Source: Pseudoduganella dura | Lineage (GTDB): Bacteria > Pseudomonadota > Gammaproteobacteria > Burkholderiales > Burkholderiaceae_D | Direction of reading: 5' to 3' | Assembly: GCF_009727155.1 (NCBI RefSeq) | Contig: NZ_WNWM01000002.1 | Span: 4,836,001-4,900,000 of the forward strand | DNA: 64,000 bases | Part shown: in pieces, positions 54,995 to 63,954 of the stretch | Layout: every line of letters begins with the position of its first letter | Position numbering within the stretch: position 1 is the first letter of the stretch | Notes under the pieces: generated by a model | Databases searched by the model: none | What the model was told of the DNA's origin: nothing | Seen by the model: only the letters and a program-made list of their open reading frames with translations | Made by a program: the position numbers and the translations under genes

Positions 54995-55195
54995 ATGAAG
55001 AACGAAGAAGAGATCCGGCGCCGCATCGTCGAACTGGACGTGGAGCATCGCGACCTGGATGCGGTGATCGAAATGCTGACGCGCGATGGCCATCACGACC
55101 AGCTTCAGCTGCGCCGTTTGAAAAAACGCAAATTGCAGCTGAAAGACTACATCATGCTGTTGAAAATGCAGCTGGTGCCCGACGTACCCGCCTGA
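54995..55195 (+). CDS. YdcH/DUF465 family small coiled protein
   Basis: A 66-residue, highly charged helical protein of the YdcH group: EEIRRRIVELDVEHRDLDAVIEMLTRDGHHDQLQLRRLKKRKLQLKDYIMLLKMQLVPD. The LKKRKLQLKDYI core is diagnostic. It probably folds as an antiparallel helical hairpin. Function unknown. It lies 97 bp ahead of the helicase gene in the same direction. Confidence 0.9.
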   Translation: MKNEEEIRRRIVELDVEHRDLDAVIEMLTRDGHHDQLQLRRLKKRKLQLKDYIMLLKMQLVPDVPA

Positions 55196-55292
55196 TCCAT
55201 GGCCGGTTTTCGCTGATTTTTCCCTGATTTTTATCTGGGCCCGCGCCCGATCCTGCGCTTATTTTTCGCCAATGGCGAACTGAAGAACTAAA

Positions 55293-57332
55293 TTGACTGA
55301 CCACGACCTGACGCCCGCCGTCCCCGACGGCGCCGGCGACGATGCCGCTTCCGCGGCCACTTCCGTTCCCGGCAAGTACGATGCCGAAGTGGAGCGGCTG
55401 TTCGGCACCGGCGGCCCGCTCGGGCCGGCGGTCGGCGGTTTTCGTCCGCGCAAATCGCAGACCGAGATGGCCAAGGCCATCGCGCAGGCGATTTCGGAAC
55501 AGCAGACGCTGATCGCCGAGGCGGGTACCGGCACGGGCAAGACGTTCGCATACCTGGTGCCGGCGCTGATGTGGGGCGGCAAGACGATCGTTTCCACCGG
55601 CACCAAGAACCTGCAGGACCAGCTGTTCCTGCGCGACATACCCACCGTTCGCGCGGCACTGAAGGCGCCCGTGTCGGTGGCGCTGCTGAAGGGACGCGGC
55701 AATTACCTGTGCCATTACCACCTGGAGCGCACGCTGGCGAACGGCCGGATGACATCGCGCGAGGATGTGGGCTACCTGCGCGAGATCTCGCGTTTCCTGA
55801 AGATGACGCAGACCGGCGACAAGGCCGAACTGGCGCGCGTGCCGGAAAACGCGCCGGTGTGGAACCTGGTCACGTCCACGCGCGAGAGCTGCCTCGGCCA
55901 GGAATGCCAGTACAACCAGGATTGCTTCGTGCTCAAGGCGCGGCGCGAGGCGCAGCAGGCCGACGTGGTGGTGGTCAATCACCACCTGTTCTTTGCCGAC
56001 GTGGCGCTGAAGGATACCGGCGTGGCCGAACTGCTGCCGTCGGCGAACACGATCATCTTCGACGAGGCGCACCAGCTGCCCGATACCGCCACGCTGTTCT
56101 TCGGCGAGACGGTGTCGACGAACCAGGTGCTCGAACTGTGCCGCGACGTGCTCGCCGAGGGCCTGGCGCACGCACGCGACGGCGCCAACTGGGCCGGCGT
56201 GGTATCGAGCGTCGAAAAGGCGGCGCGCGATTTGCGGTTGACGTTCCCGCAGGACGTGGTGCGGCTGTCGCTGCCGCAGATCGCGCCGTCGTCCGGATTC
56301 TTCCCGGCGCTGGAAAAGCTCAAGGAAGAACTGGACGGCATGCTGGAAGTGCTGGAAGGGCAGGCGCAGCGCGCCGAAACGATCGAGCATTGCCGCACGC
56401 GCGGCCTGGAACTGGCGCAGAAGTACAAGGACTGGACGTACGACCCGAAGGTGAAGGTGCCGCCGGGGAAGGAGGCGGTGTACTGGGTGGAGGCCTACGC
56501 CAGCTCGCTGCAGCTGCACAAGACGCCCCTGTCGATCGCGCAGATCTTCAGCAACCAGCGCGAAGGCACGCCGCGCAGCTGGATCTTCACCTCCGCCACG
56601 CTGGCGGTGAAGAACGACTTCAAGCATTTTTCCCATCAACTGGGTTTGTACGACGAACCGGCCATGTCGTGGCCAAGCCCGTTCAATTATCCGGAACAGG
56701 GCATCCTGTATGTGCCGCAGGGCCTGCCCGATCCGAACTCGATGGGCTACACGGATGCCGTGCTCGATTGCGCGCTGCCCGTCATCGAGGCGGCCGGCGG
56801 GCGCACGTTCCTGCTGTGCACCACGCTGCGGGCGGTGAAGCGCGCGGCGGAACGGCTGCGCGACGAATTCGAGCGGCGCGGCCTGAAATTCCCGCTGTTC
56901 GTGCAGGGCGACCGCGGCCGCACCGAGCTGCTGGACCAGTTCCGCAAGGCCGGCAACGGGGTGCTGATCGGCAGCCAGAGCTTCTGGGAAGGCGTGGACG
57001 TGCGGGGCGAGGCGCTGTCGCTCGTCATCATCGACAAGCTGCCGTTCGCGCCGCCGGACGATCCGGTGCTGGCCGCGCGCATCGAGGTGATGGAAAAGAA
57101 GGGCATGAACGGTTTCGTCCACCACACGCTGCCCGAGGCGATCATCAACCTGAAACAGGGTGCGGGGCGGCTGATCCGCGACGAAGGCGACCGCGGGGTG
57201 CTGATGCTGTGCGACCCGCGCGTGATTTCAAAAAACTATGGCCGCCGCATCTGGCAAAGCCTGCCCCCGTTCAAGCGCACCCGCGAACAGGCCGAAGTCA
57301 TCGCCTTCTTCCAGCCGCCCGCGGTACCTTGA
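55293..57332 (+). CDS. DinG/YoaA-type ATP-dependent DNA helicase
   Basis: A 679-residue superfamily-2 iron-sulfur helicase (XPD-like). Walker A is EAGTGTGKTFAYLVP (residues 78-84 for GTGTGKT) and the DEAH box is IIFDEAHQLPD. Four Fe-S cysteines lie in NYLCHYHLER and ESCLGQECQYNQDCF. VNHHLFFADV, WIFTSATLA, FWEGVDVRGE and NLKQGAGRLIRDEGDRG follow. It unwinds DNA, including R-loops or damaged forks. The frame starts with TTG at 55293; no suitable ATG exists near the N-terminus. The two-gene TIR/ATPase unit follows 155 bp later. Confidence 0.93.
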   Translation: MTDHDLTPAVPDGAGDDAASAATSVPGKYDAEVERLFGTGGPLGPAVGGFRPRKSQTEMAKAIAQAISEQQTLIAEAGTGTGKTFAYLVPALMWGGKTIVSTGTKNLQDQLFLRDIPTVRAALKAPVSVALLKGRGNYLCHYHLERTLANGRMTSREDVGYLREISRFLKMTQTGDKAELARVPENAPVWNLVTSTRESCLGQECQYNQDCFVLKARREAQQADVVVVNHHLFFADVALKDTGVAELLPSANTIIFDEAHQLPDTATLFFGETVSTNQVLELCRDVLAEGLAHARDGANWAGVVSSVEKAARDLRLTFPQDVVRLSLPQIAPSSGFFPALEKLKEELDGMLEVLEGQAQRAETIEHCRTRGLELAQKYKDWTYDPKVKVPPGKEAVYWVEAYASSLQLHKTPLSIAQIFSNQREGTPRSWIFTSATLAVKNDFKHFSHQLGLYDEPAMSWPSPFNYPEQGILYVPQGLPDPNSMGYTDAVLDCALPVIEAAGGRTFLLCTTLRAVKRAAERLRDEFERRGLKFPLFVQGDRGRTELLDQFRKAGNGVLIGSQSFWEGVDVRGEALSLVIIDKLPFAPPDDPVLAARIEVMEKKGMNGFVHHTLPEAIINLKQGAGRLIRDEGDRGVLMLCDPRVISKNYGRRIWQSLPPFKRTREQAEVIAFFQPPAVP

Positions 57333-57385
57333 ATTCCCCCTCCTGAAGCTACCGGCTGCGCAGCCCTTTGACTGCGCAGTACAGG

Positions 57386-57401
57386 TTTGCGCCAGCGCAA
57401 A
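57386..57401 (+). promoter_or_regulatory. Inverted repeat upstream of the TIR gene
   Basis: TTTGCGC (57386-57392) and GCGCAAA (57395-57401) form a tight dyad in the 155-bp gap before the TIR gene. An AT-rich run at about 57440-57462 may hold a -10 region. It could be an operator or the helicase terminator stem, though no T-run follows. Confidence 0.35.
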
Positions 57402-57487
57402 GTAGCCGTTGACCAGCTTGTTACAGTGGGCCGCATCCGTTACACAAAAAATATACAAAAATCAGGGGAGAAACAGGAGAGGACGAC

Positions 57488-58093
57488 ATGACGATCCGCT
57501 ATGGCTGTTTCTTCAGTTACGCCCATGGCCAGCACGCCTACATGAGAGAGTTCCGCAATGCCCTCGTGGATGCTCTGCGCTGCTATCTTGAACCGCACCT
57601 GGATACCGAAGCCGAACTGTTTGTCGACAGCGAACAATTGGGCGGCGGCGACGACATCGATGCCAAAATTGCGCGCGCCATGTGCGAAAGCGTCTGCATG
57701 ATCATGATCTACACGCCCAAGTACGAGGCACATGCCTATACCCGGCGTGAATTCGCGGCCATGCAGCTGATCGAGGCGGAGCGCCGCACGTGGTATACGC
57801 TGCCCAGCCACCTGATCATCCCCGTGATCATGACGCGGCATCCGGTCGGCCTGCCGCCGCAGATCAGCGAGCCGGGATATTACGTGGACTTTTCGCGGTA
57901 CACGCTGGCAACGGGCGACCTGAAGACGAATCCCGATTTTTTGCCGGACATCGACAAGATCGTGCAGCGCATCGTGGCCCACTACCACAATCTGAAGTAC
58001 AGCATTCCGCCGGGGCACGATTGCGGCCGGTTCGTGTTGCCGCCGGCGCCTCCGGAATGGCGCCCCGTGCCGCCGCCGCATTTTCCCCGGTAA
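57488..58093 (+). CDS. TIR-domain protein, candidate NADase effector
   Basis: A 201-residue protein with a TIR domain over about 1-160. The first strand is RYGCFFSYAHG. The BB-loop-like region is LFVDSEQLGGGDDIDAKIARAMCESVCMIMIYTPKYEAHAYTRREF. E88 in RREF is at the position of the catalytic Glu of TIR NAD-cleaving enzymes. The rest has a Pro-rich C-terminus (PPAPPEWRPVPPP). It lacks a membrane segment or own ATPase. AGGAGAGG precedes the ATG. It is followed 195 bp later by a KGGAGRT ATPase with TPRs in the same direction. Together they resemble two components of the actinobacterial FxSxx-COOH system. Role in defence is inference. Confidence 0.85.
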   Translation: MTIRYGCFFSYAHGQHAYMREFRNALVDALRCYLEPHLDTEAELFVDSEQLGGGDDIDAKIARAMCESVCMIMIYTPKYEAHAYTRREFAAMQLIEAERRTWYTLPSHLIIPVIMTRHPVGLPPQISEPGYYVDFSRYTLATGDLKTNPDFLPDIDKIVQRIVAHYHNLKYSIPPGHDCGRFVLPPAPPEWRPVPPPHFPR

Positions 58094-58183
58094 GGCGGCG
58101 CGCATCGTTCGACCGGATGATCCGATGTCGACGTTGCGCGCCGATGCCCGTATTCACGCGAAACGTCGCTGCCGATATTCGCC

Positions 58184-58262
58184 GCCTGCATCCGCTGCCT
58201 GTATCGGTTGCTTGTCATTATTGCCTGTATCCGCCGCTTTCTTTTGCCGTCTTGCCTGTATC
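58184..58262. repeat. Dispersed GCCTGTATCC copies between the TIR and ATPase genes
   Basis: Copies at 58184-58193 (GCCTGCATCC), 58197-58206 (GCCTGTATCG), 58223-58232 and 58253-58262 (GCCTGTATCC). The last two are exactly 30 bp apart. They sit just upstream of the ATPase start and are absent from flanking genes as far as I can see. They may be regulatory or simple duplications. Confidence 0.65.
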
Positions 58263-58288
58263 CAGCGCTTCTACCTTGAGGGCCCGCC

Positions 58289-60085
58289 ATGGAACCGTAC
58301 GAACTGTCTCTCCCGCCCCTGGATGAACCCGGTGAAGTCGTCACCTTCCATTCCTACAAAGGGGGGGCGGGGCGCACGATGGCGCTGGCCAACCTGGCCG
58401 TCATGCTGGCACGCCGCAACAACGCGACCGTGCCCACGCTGATGATCGACTGGGACATGGAGTCGCCGGGCCTGCACCATTATTTCAGGGCGATCGGGGA
58501 CGGGCCGGGGGTGCTGGAACTGTTCGAGGCATGCCGCGACCAGCTGCTGCGCCGCTCGCGGCGGGCCGGCGCACGCGACGATGCAGCCCTGGCCCAGGCC
58601 GTACTGGACGCGGTGGGGTGGGAGCAATATGTCAGCCGGGCCGACCACGGCCGCCCGCTGTACCTGATGCGGGCCGGCAGGCAGGATGCCAGCTACCCGG
58701 AGCGGCTCGCGCGGCTGGACTGGGAAGCGCTGTTCGATGCCTGCCCGGCCCTGTTCCGCGTGTTCGCGGAAAACGTGGCGCGCCGCTTCCGGCACGTGCT
58801 CGTCGACTCGCGCGCGGGGCGCGGCGGCACCGCTGGCATCTGCACCACGCTGCTGCCCACGAAGCTGGTGCTGGTATTCGCGCCGAACCGCCAGAACCTG
58901 GAAGGTATCGAGGCGCTGATCGGCCGCGCCACGACCTGGCGCCGCAGCCATGAGGACGAGCAGCGCCAGATGCTGATCTACCCGCTGCCGTCGCGCATCG
59001 AAATGGACGATTCGGCGCGCCGCGCGCTGTGGCGACGCGGCGACCCCGAGCGCGGCATTCCCGGTTACCAGCCGCTGTTCGAACGGGCACTGGCCGAGGC
59101 CTACGGGCTCTCGCGCATTTCACTGGAAAGCTATTTCGACGAGGTGCAGCTGCAGCAGGCGCGTGGCCTGATGTGCGGCGAACCGCTGCCCGTCTTCGGC
59201 GACGAGGAGGATGACCGCTTTTCCGTTACGCGCACGTTCCAGGCATTCCTCGGCTGGTTCCTCGGCGGCTACCGGCCGTGGCAATCGCGCGATGAAATTC
59301 CGCTGCTGAACGCCGTGGCGCAGGGCAGGGCGGCGATGGAACGCGGCGGCGGGCGCGGCGTATCATTGCCGCTGGCGCGCGACCTGGCCCGGCTGGGCGA
59401 GCTGTACCGTCGCGAAGGCCGTCCCGACCAGGCCGCAGGTTGCCTGGAAGAAAGCGTGTCGCTGCAGGTGCTGATCCTGGGCGAGGATCACGCCGATACG
59501 CTGGACAGCAAGGCCGCGCTGGCGGACCTGCTGTTCGAGCAGGAAAAATACCAGGAAGCGCACTTCCTGCAGGTCGCCGTGCTCGCCGTGCGCGAGCGCC
59601 TGTTCGGCGCCGGCGCGCCGATCACGCTGGAAGCGGCGTCCGCACTGGCGGCAACGCTGGCGCAGCTGAACCAGATACCCGAGGCGCTGGCGTTGCAGGA
59701 TGCCGTCATCGAAGCGCACGTGCGCCAGCTGGGCAACGAACACCTGGCCACCGTGGAAAGCCTGGCGGTACGGGCGGACATCCTGTGCCACGGCGAGCAG
59801 CTCGACGGCGCGGTGGACCTGCTCGAACAGGTGCTGGCGCTGCGCACCCGGCTCCTGGGAGGGGAACATGCCGACACGGTACGCACGCGCAAGGTGCTGG
59901 CCCAGGCGCGCACCCGGCTGAAACAGCCGGAACCGCCGGCCGCGCGCGATGTGCACGGGCGCGGTCACCGCGGCGTGGGCGCCGAGCAGCCGCGGGCCGG
60001 CTACCCCGTTGTCCGCGGGCGCCGGGGCAGTCCGGACGAGCTGGCGGTGGACGAGCTGTCGGGGCCAAGCCTGGGCATGCGTTGA
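58289..60085 (+). CDS. KGGAGRT P-loop ATPase with kinesin-light-chain-type TPRs
   Basis: A 598-residue protein. The N-terminal SIMIBI/ParA-like NTPase has a deviant Walker A, K24-G-G-A-G-R-T30 in FHSYKGGAGRTMALANLA, with Arg for the P-loop Lys. MIDWDMESPGLHHYF (D54, D56) and the Walker B HVLVDSRAG (D173) are typical of this KGGxGR group. Residues about 355-545 carry 42-residue TPRs with LGEDHADTLDSKAALADLL and LGNEHLATVESLAVRADIL. A disordered Arg/Gly tail follows. This layout matches FxsT-like TPR proteins of FxSxx-COOH loci, where a TIR-like protein is a partner. GAGGG precedes the ATG. Likely a sensor or switch for the TIR protein; unproven. Confidence 0.85.
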   Translation: MEPYELSLPPLDEPGEVVTFHSYKGGAGRTMALANLAVMLARRNNATVPTLMIDWDMESPGLHHYFRAIGDGPGVLELFEACRDQLLRRSRRAGARDDAALAQAVLDAVGWEQYVSRADHGRPLYLMRAGRQDASYPERLARLDWEALFDACPALFRVFAENVARRFRHVLVDSRAGRGGTAGICTTLLPTKLVLVFAPNRQNLEGIEALIGRATTWRRSHEDEQRQMLIYPLPSRIEMDDSARRALWRRGDPERGIPGYQPLFERALAEAYGLSRISLESYFDEVQLQQARGLMCGEPLPVFGDEEDDRFSVTRTFQAFLGWFLGGYRPWQSRDEIPLLNAVAQGRAAMERGGGRGVSLPLARDLARLGELYRREGRPDQAAGCLEESVSLQVLILGEDHADTLDSKAALADLLFEQEKYQEAHFLQVAVLAVRERLFGAGAPITLEAASALAATLAQLNQIPEALALQDAVIEAHVRQLGNEHLATVESLAVRADILCHGEQLDGAVDLLEQVLALRTRLLGGEHADTVRTRKVLAQARTRLKQPEPPAARDVHGRGHRGVGAEQPRAGYPVVRGRRGSPDELAVDELSGPSLGMR

Positions 60086-60158
60086 AAGCGCCACATTTTG
60101 CAGCATGCGGCAACACCCGCATGCGCTGGGCAGTCGTTGCTTCAGGTAAAATTCCCAT

Positions 60159-60896
60159 ATGAGGATTCTTATCAGTAACGACGACGGCTACCTGGCCCCC
60201 GGCATCAACGCGCTGGCCGATGCGCTTGCCGCGATCGCCGACATCGTGGTGGTGGCACCGGACAGCAACCGCTCCGGCGCATCGAACTCGCTGTCGCTGG
60301 ATCGCCCGCTGTCGGTGCAGCAGGCTGCCAATGGTTTCTATTTTGTCAACGGCACGCCGACCGATTGCGTGCACGTGGCATTGACGGGCATGCTGGTCGA
60401 GCGCCCGGACCTGGTGGTTTCCGGCATCAACAACGGCCCCAACATGGGCGACGACACACTGTACTCCGGCACGGTGGCGGCGGCGACGGAAGGCTATCTG
60501 TTCGGCATTCCGGCCATCGCGTTTTCGCAGGGCGAATGGGGCTGGGCGCACATCGACGACGCGGCGAAGGCCGCGCGCGACATCGTGCTGCGCTATGCGG
60601 AAGCGCTCGAGAAGCCTTACTTGCTGAACGTAAATATCCCGAACCGGCCTTACGACCAGCTCGGCAAGCCGGTGGCCACCCGGCTGGGCCGGCGCCACCA
60701 GGCCGAGCCGGTCATCAAGTCGCATGACCCGCGCGGCCGCGAAATCTTCTGGATCGGCCCGCCCGGTGCCTGCAAGGACGCCGGCGAGGGCACCGACTTT
60801 CACGCGGTGCAGGCAGGGCGCATTTCCATGACGCCCCTGCAGATCGACCTGACCCACCGACCCCAACTCGACCTCCTGGCAAAGGCCCTCGGATGA
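60159..60896 (+). CDS. surE: 5'/3'-nucleotidase SurE
   Basis: A 245-residue survival protein, a metal-dependent nucleotide phosphatase. The metal-site motif is [70 protein letters not shown] and [21 protein letters not shown] are all conserved. It overlaps pcm by 4 bases (ATGA), starting the surE-pcm-nlpD-rpoS module linked to stationary-phase survival. Confidence 0.97.
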   Translation: MRILISNDDGYLAPGINALADALAAIADIVVVAPDSNRSGASNSLSLDRPLSVQQAANGFYFVNGTPTDCVHVALTGMLVERPDLVVSGINNGPNMGDDTLYSGTVAAATEGYLFGIPAIAFSQGEWGWAHIDDAAKAARDIVLRYAEALEKPYLLNVNIPNRPYDQLGKPVATRLGRRHQAEPVIKSHDPRGREIFWIGPPGACKDAGEGTDFHAVQAGRISMTPLQIDLTHRPQLDLLAKALG

Positions 60897-61849
60897 CCGA
60901 CAAGCCCCGTACTTTCCCGCTGCCCTTGTCGTCAGTGACGGACAAGGGGCAAAAGAAGCAGCCCGTGTTCGGCCCGGTGGCAACGCCGCAGACGGCCACG
61001 CGCAATGCGGCACTGAGCGCGGCGGCACTGGGCGCGGCAGCCGGCACGGCATTTGGCGACGTGGGCAAGCCCATGCGGGAGCCTGCAAGGGAGCCGGCGC
61101 GCGGCGTTGTGCATGCCGCGCCGCACGGCGGCGCGTCCGGCGCCACGGCACGGCCGTTGCGGCAGGCCGGCTCGGTCATCGAGCGCGTGCAACCCGCCGC
61201 GCCGCGGCAGGATGCGCTGGTGTCTGGCGCGGTACGGCGCGCGATGGTGGCCCGGGTGGCGAAAATGGGGGTGCGCGACCCGGTCGTGCTCAATGCGCTC
61301 GAAGCCGTGCCGCGCCACCTGTTCGTCGAGGAAGGGCTGGCGCCGCAGGCCTACATCGATGCGTCGCTGCCGATCGGCCACCACCAGACGATCTCGCAGC
61401 CCTATATCGTGGCACGCATGATCGAGGTGATGCGGCAGGGCGCGGCGCTGAAAAGCGTGCTGGAAATCGGCACCGGCTGCGGCTACCAGGCAGCCGTTCT
61501 TGCATGTATTGCACAAGACGTGTATTCCATTGAGCGTATCAAACCGTTACATGAGCTGGCGAAAGCCAACCTGCGGCCGCTGCGGGTCCCGAACCTGCGG
61601 TTGCACTACGGAGATGGTATGCTTGGGCTGCCACAGGCAGCGCCGTTCGACGGCATCATCCTCGCCGCCGCGGGTCTGGAAGTACCGCGGGCGCTGCTGG
61701 AACAACTGGCCATCGGCGGGCGACTGGTCGCGCCGGTAGGCGAGCGCACCCAGCACCTGGAGCTGGTCACGCGCGTGGCAAAGAGCGAATGGCAACGCCA
61801 GTTGCTCGAAGACTGCCACTTCGTACCGCTGCGGCCCGGTACTGTGTGA
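60893..61849 (+). CDS. pcm: Protein-L-isoaspartate O-methyltransferase with N-terminal extension
   Basis: A 318-residue repair methyltransferase acting on damaged Asp/Asn residues. The catalytic domain (about 105-318) has [38 protein letters not shown], the AdoMet motif [15 protein letters not shown] and [22 protein letters not shown]. The first 100 or so residues are a low-complexity Ala/Arg/Pro-rich extension absent from the roughly 210-residue E. coli enzyme. The start overlaps surE by 4 bases. The second gene of the survival module. Confidence 0.95.
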   Translation: MTDKPRTFPLPLSSVTDKGQKKQPVFGPVATPQTATRNAALSAAALGAAAGTAFGDVGKPMREPAREPARGVVHAAPHGGASGATARPLRQAGSVIERVQPAAPRQDALVSGAVRRAMVARVAKMGVRDPVVLNALEAVPRHLFVEEGLAPQAYIDASLPIGHHQTISQPYIVARMIEVMRQGAALKSVLEIGTGCGYQAAVLACIAQDVYSIERIKPLHELAKANLRPLRVPNLRLHYGDGMLGLPQAAPFDGIILAAAGLEVPRALLEQLAIGGRLVAPVGERTQHLELVTRVAKSEWQRQLLEDCHFVPLRPGTV

Positions 61850-61951
61850 AGAACAAGTAATAACCCGCCTGGCCGCACGAAAACGCCTGGTCCCCGTGAC
61901 CGGTGCCGCCGCGTGCCGCCTCAAAGGTGTAGCCGAGAGATATGAAACCCG

Positions 61952-62875
61952 ATGAGCATGACGAAAAAAAGCACCCTGTTTGTATTATTGCCGCTGGCGG
62001 TATTGACCGCCTGTAATTCCACTCCGAACCAGGCGCCCGTGATCGAGCGCCCCATCGTGCGCCGCGCGCCGCCGCCGGCGCCCGCGCCGGCACCGGTCCA
62101 TGAGACCCGGGAAGGTTACTACACGGTGAAACGGGGGGATACGCTGGTGCGTATCGCGCTCGATCACGGCCAGAATTACCGCGACATCGTGGCGTGGAAC
62201 AATCTCGCCAATCCGAACGACATCAAGGTCGACCAGGTGCTGCGCGTGGCGCCGTCCGAGGATGCGCCGGGCGTGCGCACGGCCGCCGTGGTCATGCCGC
62301 CGGATACGACGAAGATCGCGCCACCGAAGAAAACCGAACCGAAGGGTGACAAGAAGCCGTTTGCCGAAGGCGACCTGAAGGCTGACCGGAATGGCGACGG
62401 CAAACCCGATCCGGCACCGAAGGCCGCCGAGCGGCCGGTGCAGCTGGCGAGCGCGAAACCATCGGCGCCGGCGGTGCCGGCGGGACCCGTACTGTCCGCC
62501 GAGGACCGCGAAGTCAGCTGGATGTGGCCGGCCGAAGGCAAGGTCGTCGGGCAGTTCGACGAAGGCAAGAACAAGGGCATCGACATCGCCGGCCGTCCTG
62601 GGCAGCAAGTGCTTGCGGCAGGTGGAGGGAAGGTGATGTATGCCGGCAGCGGCATCCGCGGTTATGGTAATCTCGTCATTGTGAAACACAGTAACGGCCT
62701 GCTGTCCGCGTATGCCCACAACCGGTCCATCCTCGTGAAGGAAGGCCAGTCGGTCAACAAGGGCCAGGCGATCGCCGAGATGGGCGATTCCGATTCCGAT
62801 AGCGTCAAGCTGCACTTCGAGATCAGGCAGCAGGGCAAACCGGTGGATCCGTCCAAGTTCCTGCCCAATCGCTAG
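61952..62875 (+). CDS. nlpD: Amidase-activator lipoprotein NlpD (LysM and degenerate M23)
   Basis: A 307-residue outer-membrane lipoprotein. The lipobox is VLTAC with lipid-modified C21. A LysM domain (about 55-100: YYTVKRGDTLVRIALDHGQNYRDIVAWNNLANPNDIKVDQVLRV) binds peptidoglycan. A Pro/Lys linker and an M23/LytM domain (about 185-307) follow. GIDIAGRPGQ and LHFEIRQQGKPVDPSKFLPNR show a LytM site lacking the zinc ligands, as in E. coli NlpD, which activates amidase AmiC in daughter-cell separation. rpoS follows 32 bp later and is probably partly transcribed from within this gene. Confidence 0.95.
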   Translation: MSMTKKSTLFVLLPLAVLTACNSTPNQAPVIERPIVRRAPPPAPAPAPVHETREGYYTVKRGDTLVRIALDHGQNYRDIVAWNNLANPNDIKVDQVLRVAPSEDAPGVRTAAVVMPPDTTKIAPPKKTEPKGDKKPFAEGDLKADRNGDGKPDPAPKAAERPVQLASAKPSAPAVPAGPVLSAEDREVSWMWPAEGKVVGQFDEGKNKGIDIAGRPGQQVLAAGGGKVMYAGSGIRGYGNLVIVKHSNGLLSAYAHNRSILVKEGQSVNKGQAIAEMGDSDSDSVKLHFEIRQQGKPVDPSKFLPNR

Positions 62876-62907
62876 CGATTATTCCTAATTTTCTATAGGT
62901 AACGCTC

Positions 62908-63954
62908 ATGTCAAGCTCGTCGAATGATCCTCTGGAAGATGACTCCCTCCCGGACGAATATTCGGACGAGACGCTCGCCGATGACCAGCTCCGCGACGAG
63001 CAGCTCGGCGACGAGGGCATCGACGAAGGCCGCGGTGGCGGTGGCGAAGTCGCGGTCGACGGCCGCGGCGCGGCGCTGGCCACCGTCGACGAGCTGAAGA
63101 AGGTACTGGCGGCCGAGCTCTCCACCGATACCACGCAGCATTACCTGAACCAGATCGGTACCCGGCCGCTGCTGACCGCGCCGCAGGAAGTGCATTTCGC
63201 CACGCTGGCCAAGGCGGGCGATTTTGCTGCCAGGCAGAAAATGATCGAGCACAACCTGCGGCTTGTCGTGTCGATCGCCAAGCATTACATCAACCGCGGC
63301 GTGGTATTGCTGGACCTGATCGAGGAAGGCAATATCGGCCTGATGCGGGCGATCGACAAGTTCGAGCCGGAACGCGGTTTCCGCTTTTCCACCTACGCCA
63401 CGTGGTGGATCCGCCAGAGCATCGAGCGGGCCATCATGAACCAGGCGCGTACGGTGCGGCTGCCGGTGCACATGGTGCGCGAGCTGAACCAGATTCTGCG
63501 CGGCAAGTATCACCTCGAAGCACAGCACCACAACGGCAAGGATGCGAGCGCCGAGGATATCGCCGACCTCGTCGGCCGTCCGGTGGAAGAAGTGCAGGAC
63601 ATCCTGGCATTGTCCGAACACGCCACCTCGCTCGACGCGCCGCTCGACAACGACCCGCAGTCGTCGCTGATGGACATGCTGCCCGGCGACGCCGACGACA
63701 GCCCCGATGCGCGCGCCGAACACCACGAAATGACGCAGCTGGTGCGCGACTGGCTGTCGCGCCTGCCGGACAAGCAGCGCATCGTCATCATGCGGCGCTT
63801 CGGCCTCGACAACGACGATCCCGCCACGCTGGAAACGCTGGCCGAGGAAATGGGCGTGACCCGCGAGCGCGTGCGGCAGATCCAGCAGGAAGCCCTCGTC
63901 AAGCTGAAGCGGGCAATGGCCGCACGCGGCGTGGTGCGCGATTCGCTGCTCTAG
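62908..63954 (+). CDS. rpoS: RNA polymerase sigma factor RpoS
   Basis: A 348-residue sigma-70-family factor for stationary phase and stress. An acidic N-terminus (about 1-45) precedes region 1.2 ([30 protein letters not shown]). Region 2 has [72 protein letters not shown]; region 3 follows. Region 4 ends with [34 protein letters not shown]. It lies directly after nlpD, the standard location. The stop is 46 bp from the window end. Confidence 0.97.
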   Translation: MSSSSNDPLEDDSLPDEYSDETLADDQLRDEQLGDEGIDEGRGGGGEVAVDGRGAALATVDELKKVLAAELSTDTTQHYLNQIGTRPLLTAPQEVHFATLAKAGDFAARQKMIEHNLRLVVSIAKHYINRGVVLLDLIEEGNIGLMRAIDKFEPERGFRFSTYATWWIRQSIERAIMNQARTVRLPVHMVRELNQILRGKYHLEAQHHNGKDASAEDIADLVGRPVEEVQDILALSEHATSLDAPLDNDPQSSLMDMLPGDADDSPDARAEHHEMTQLVRDWLSRLPDKQRIVIMRRFGLDNDDPATLETLAEEMGVTRERVRQIQQEALVKLKRAMAARGVVRDSLL

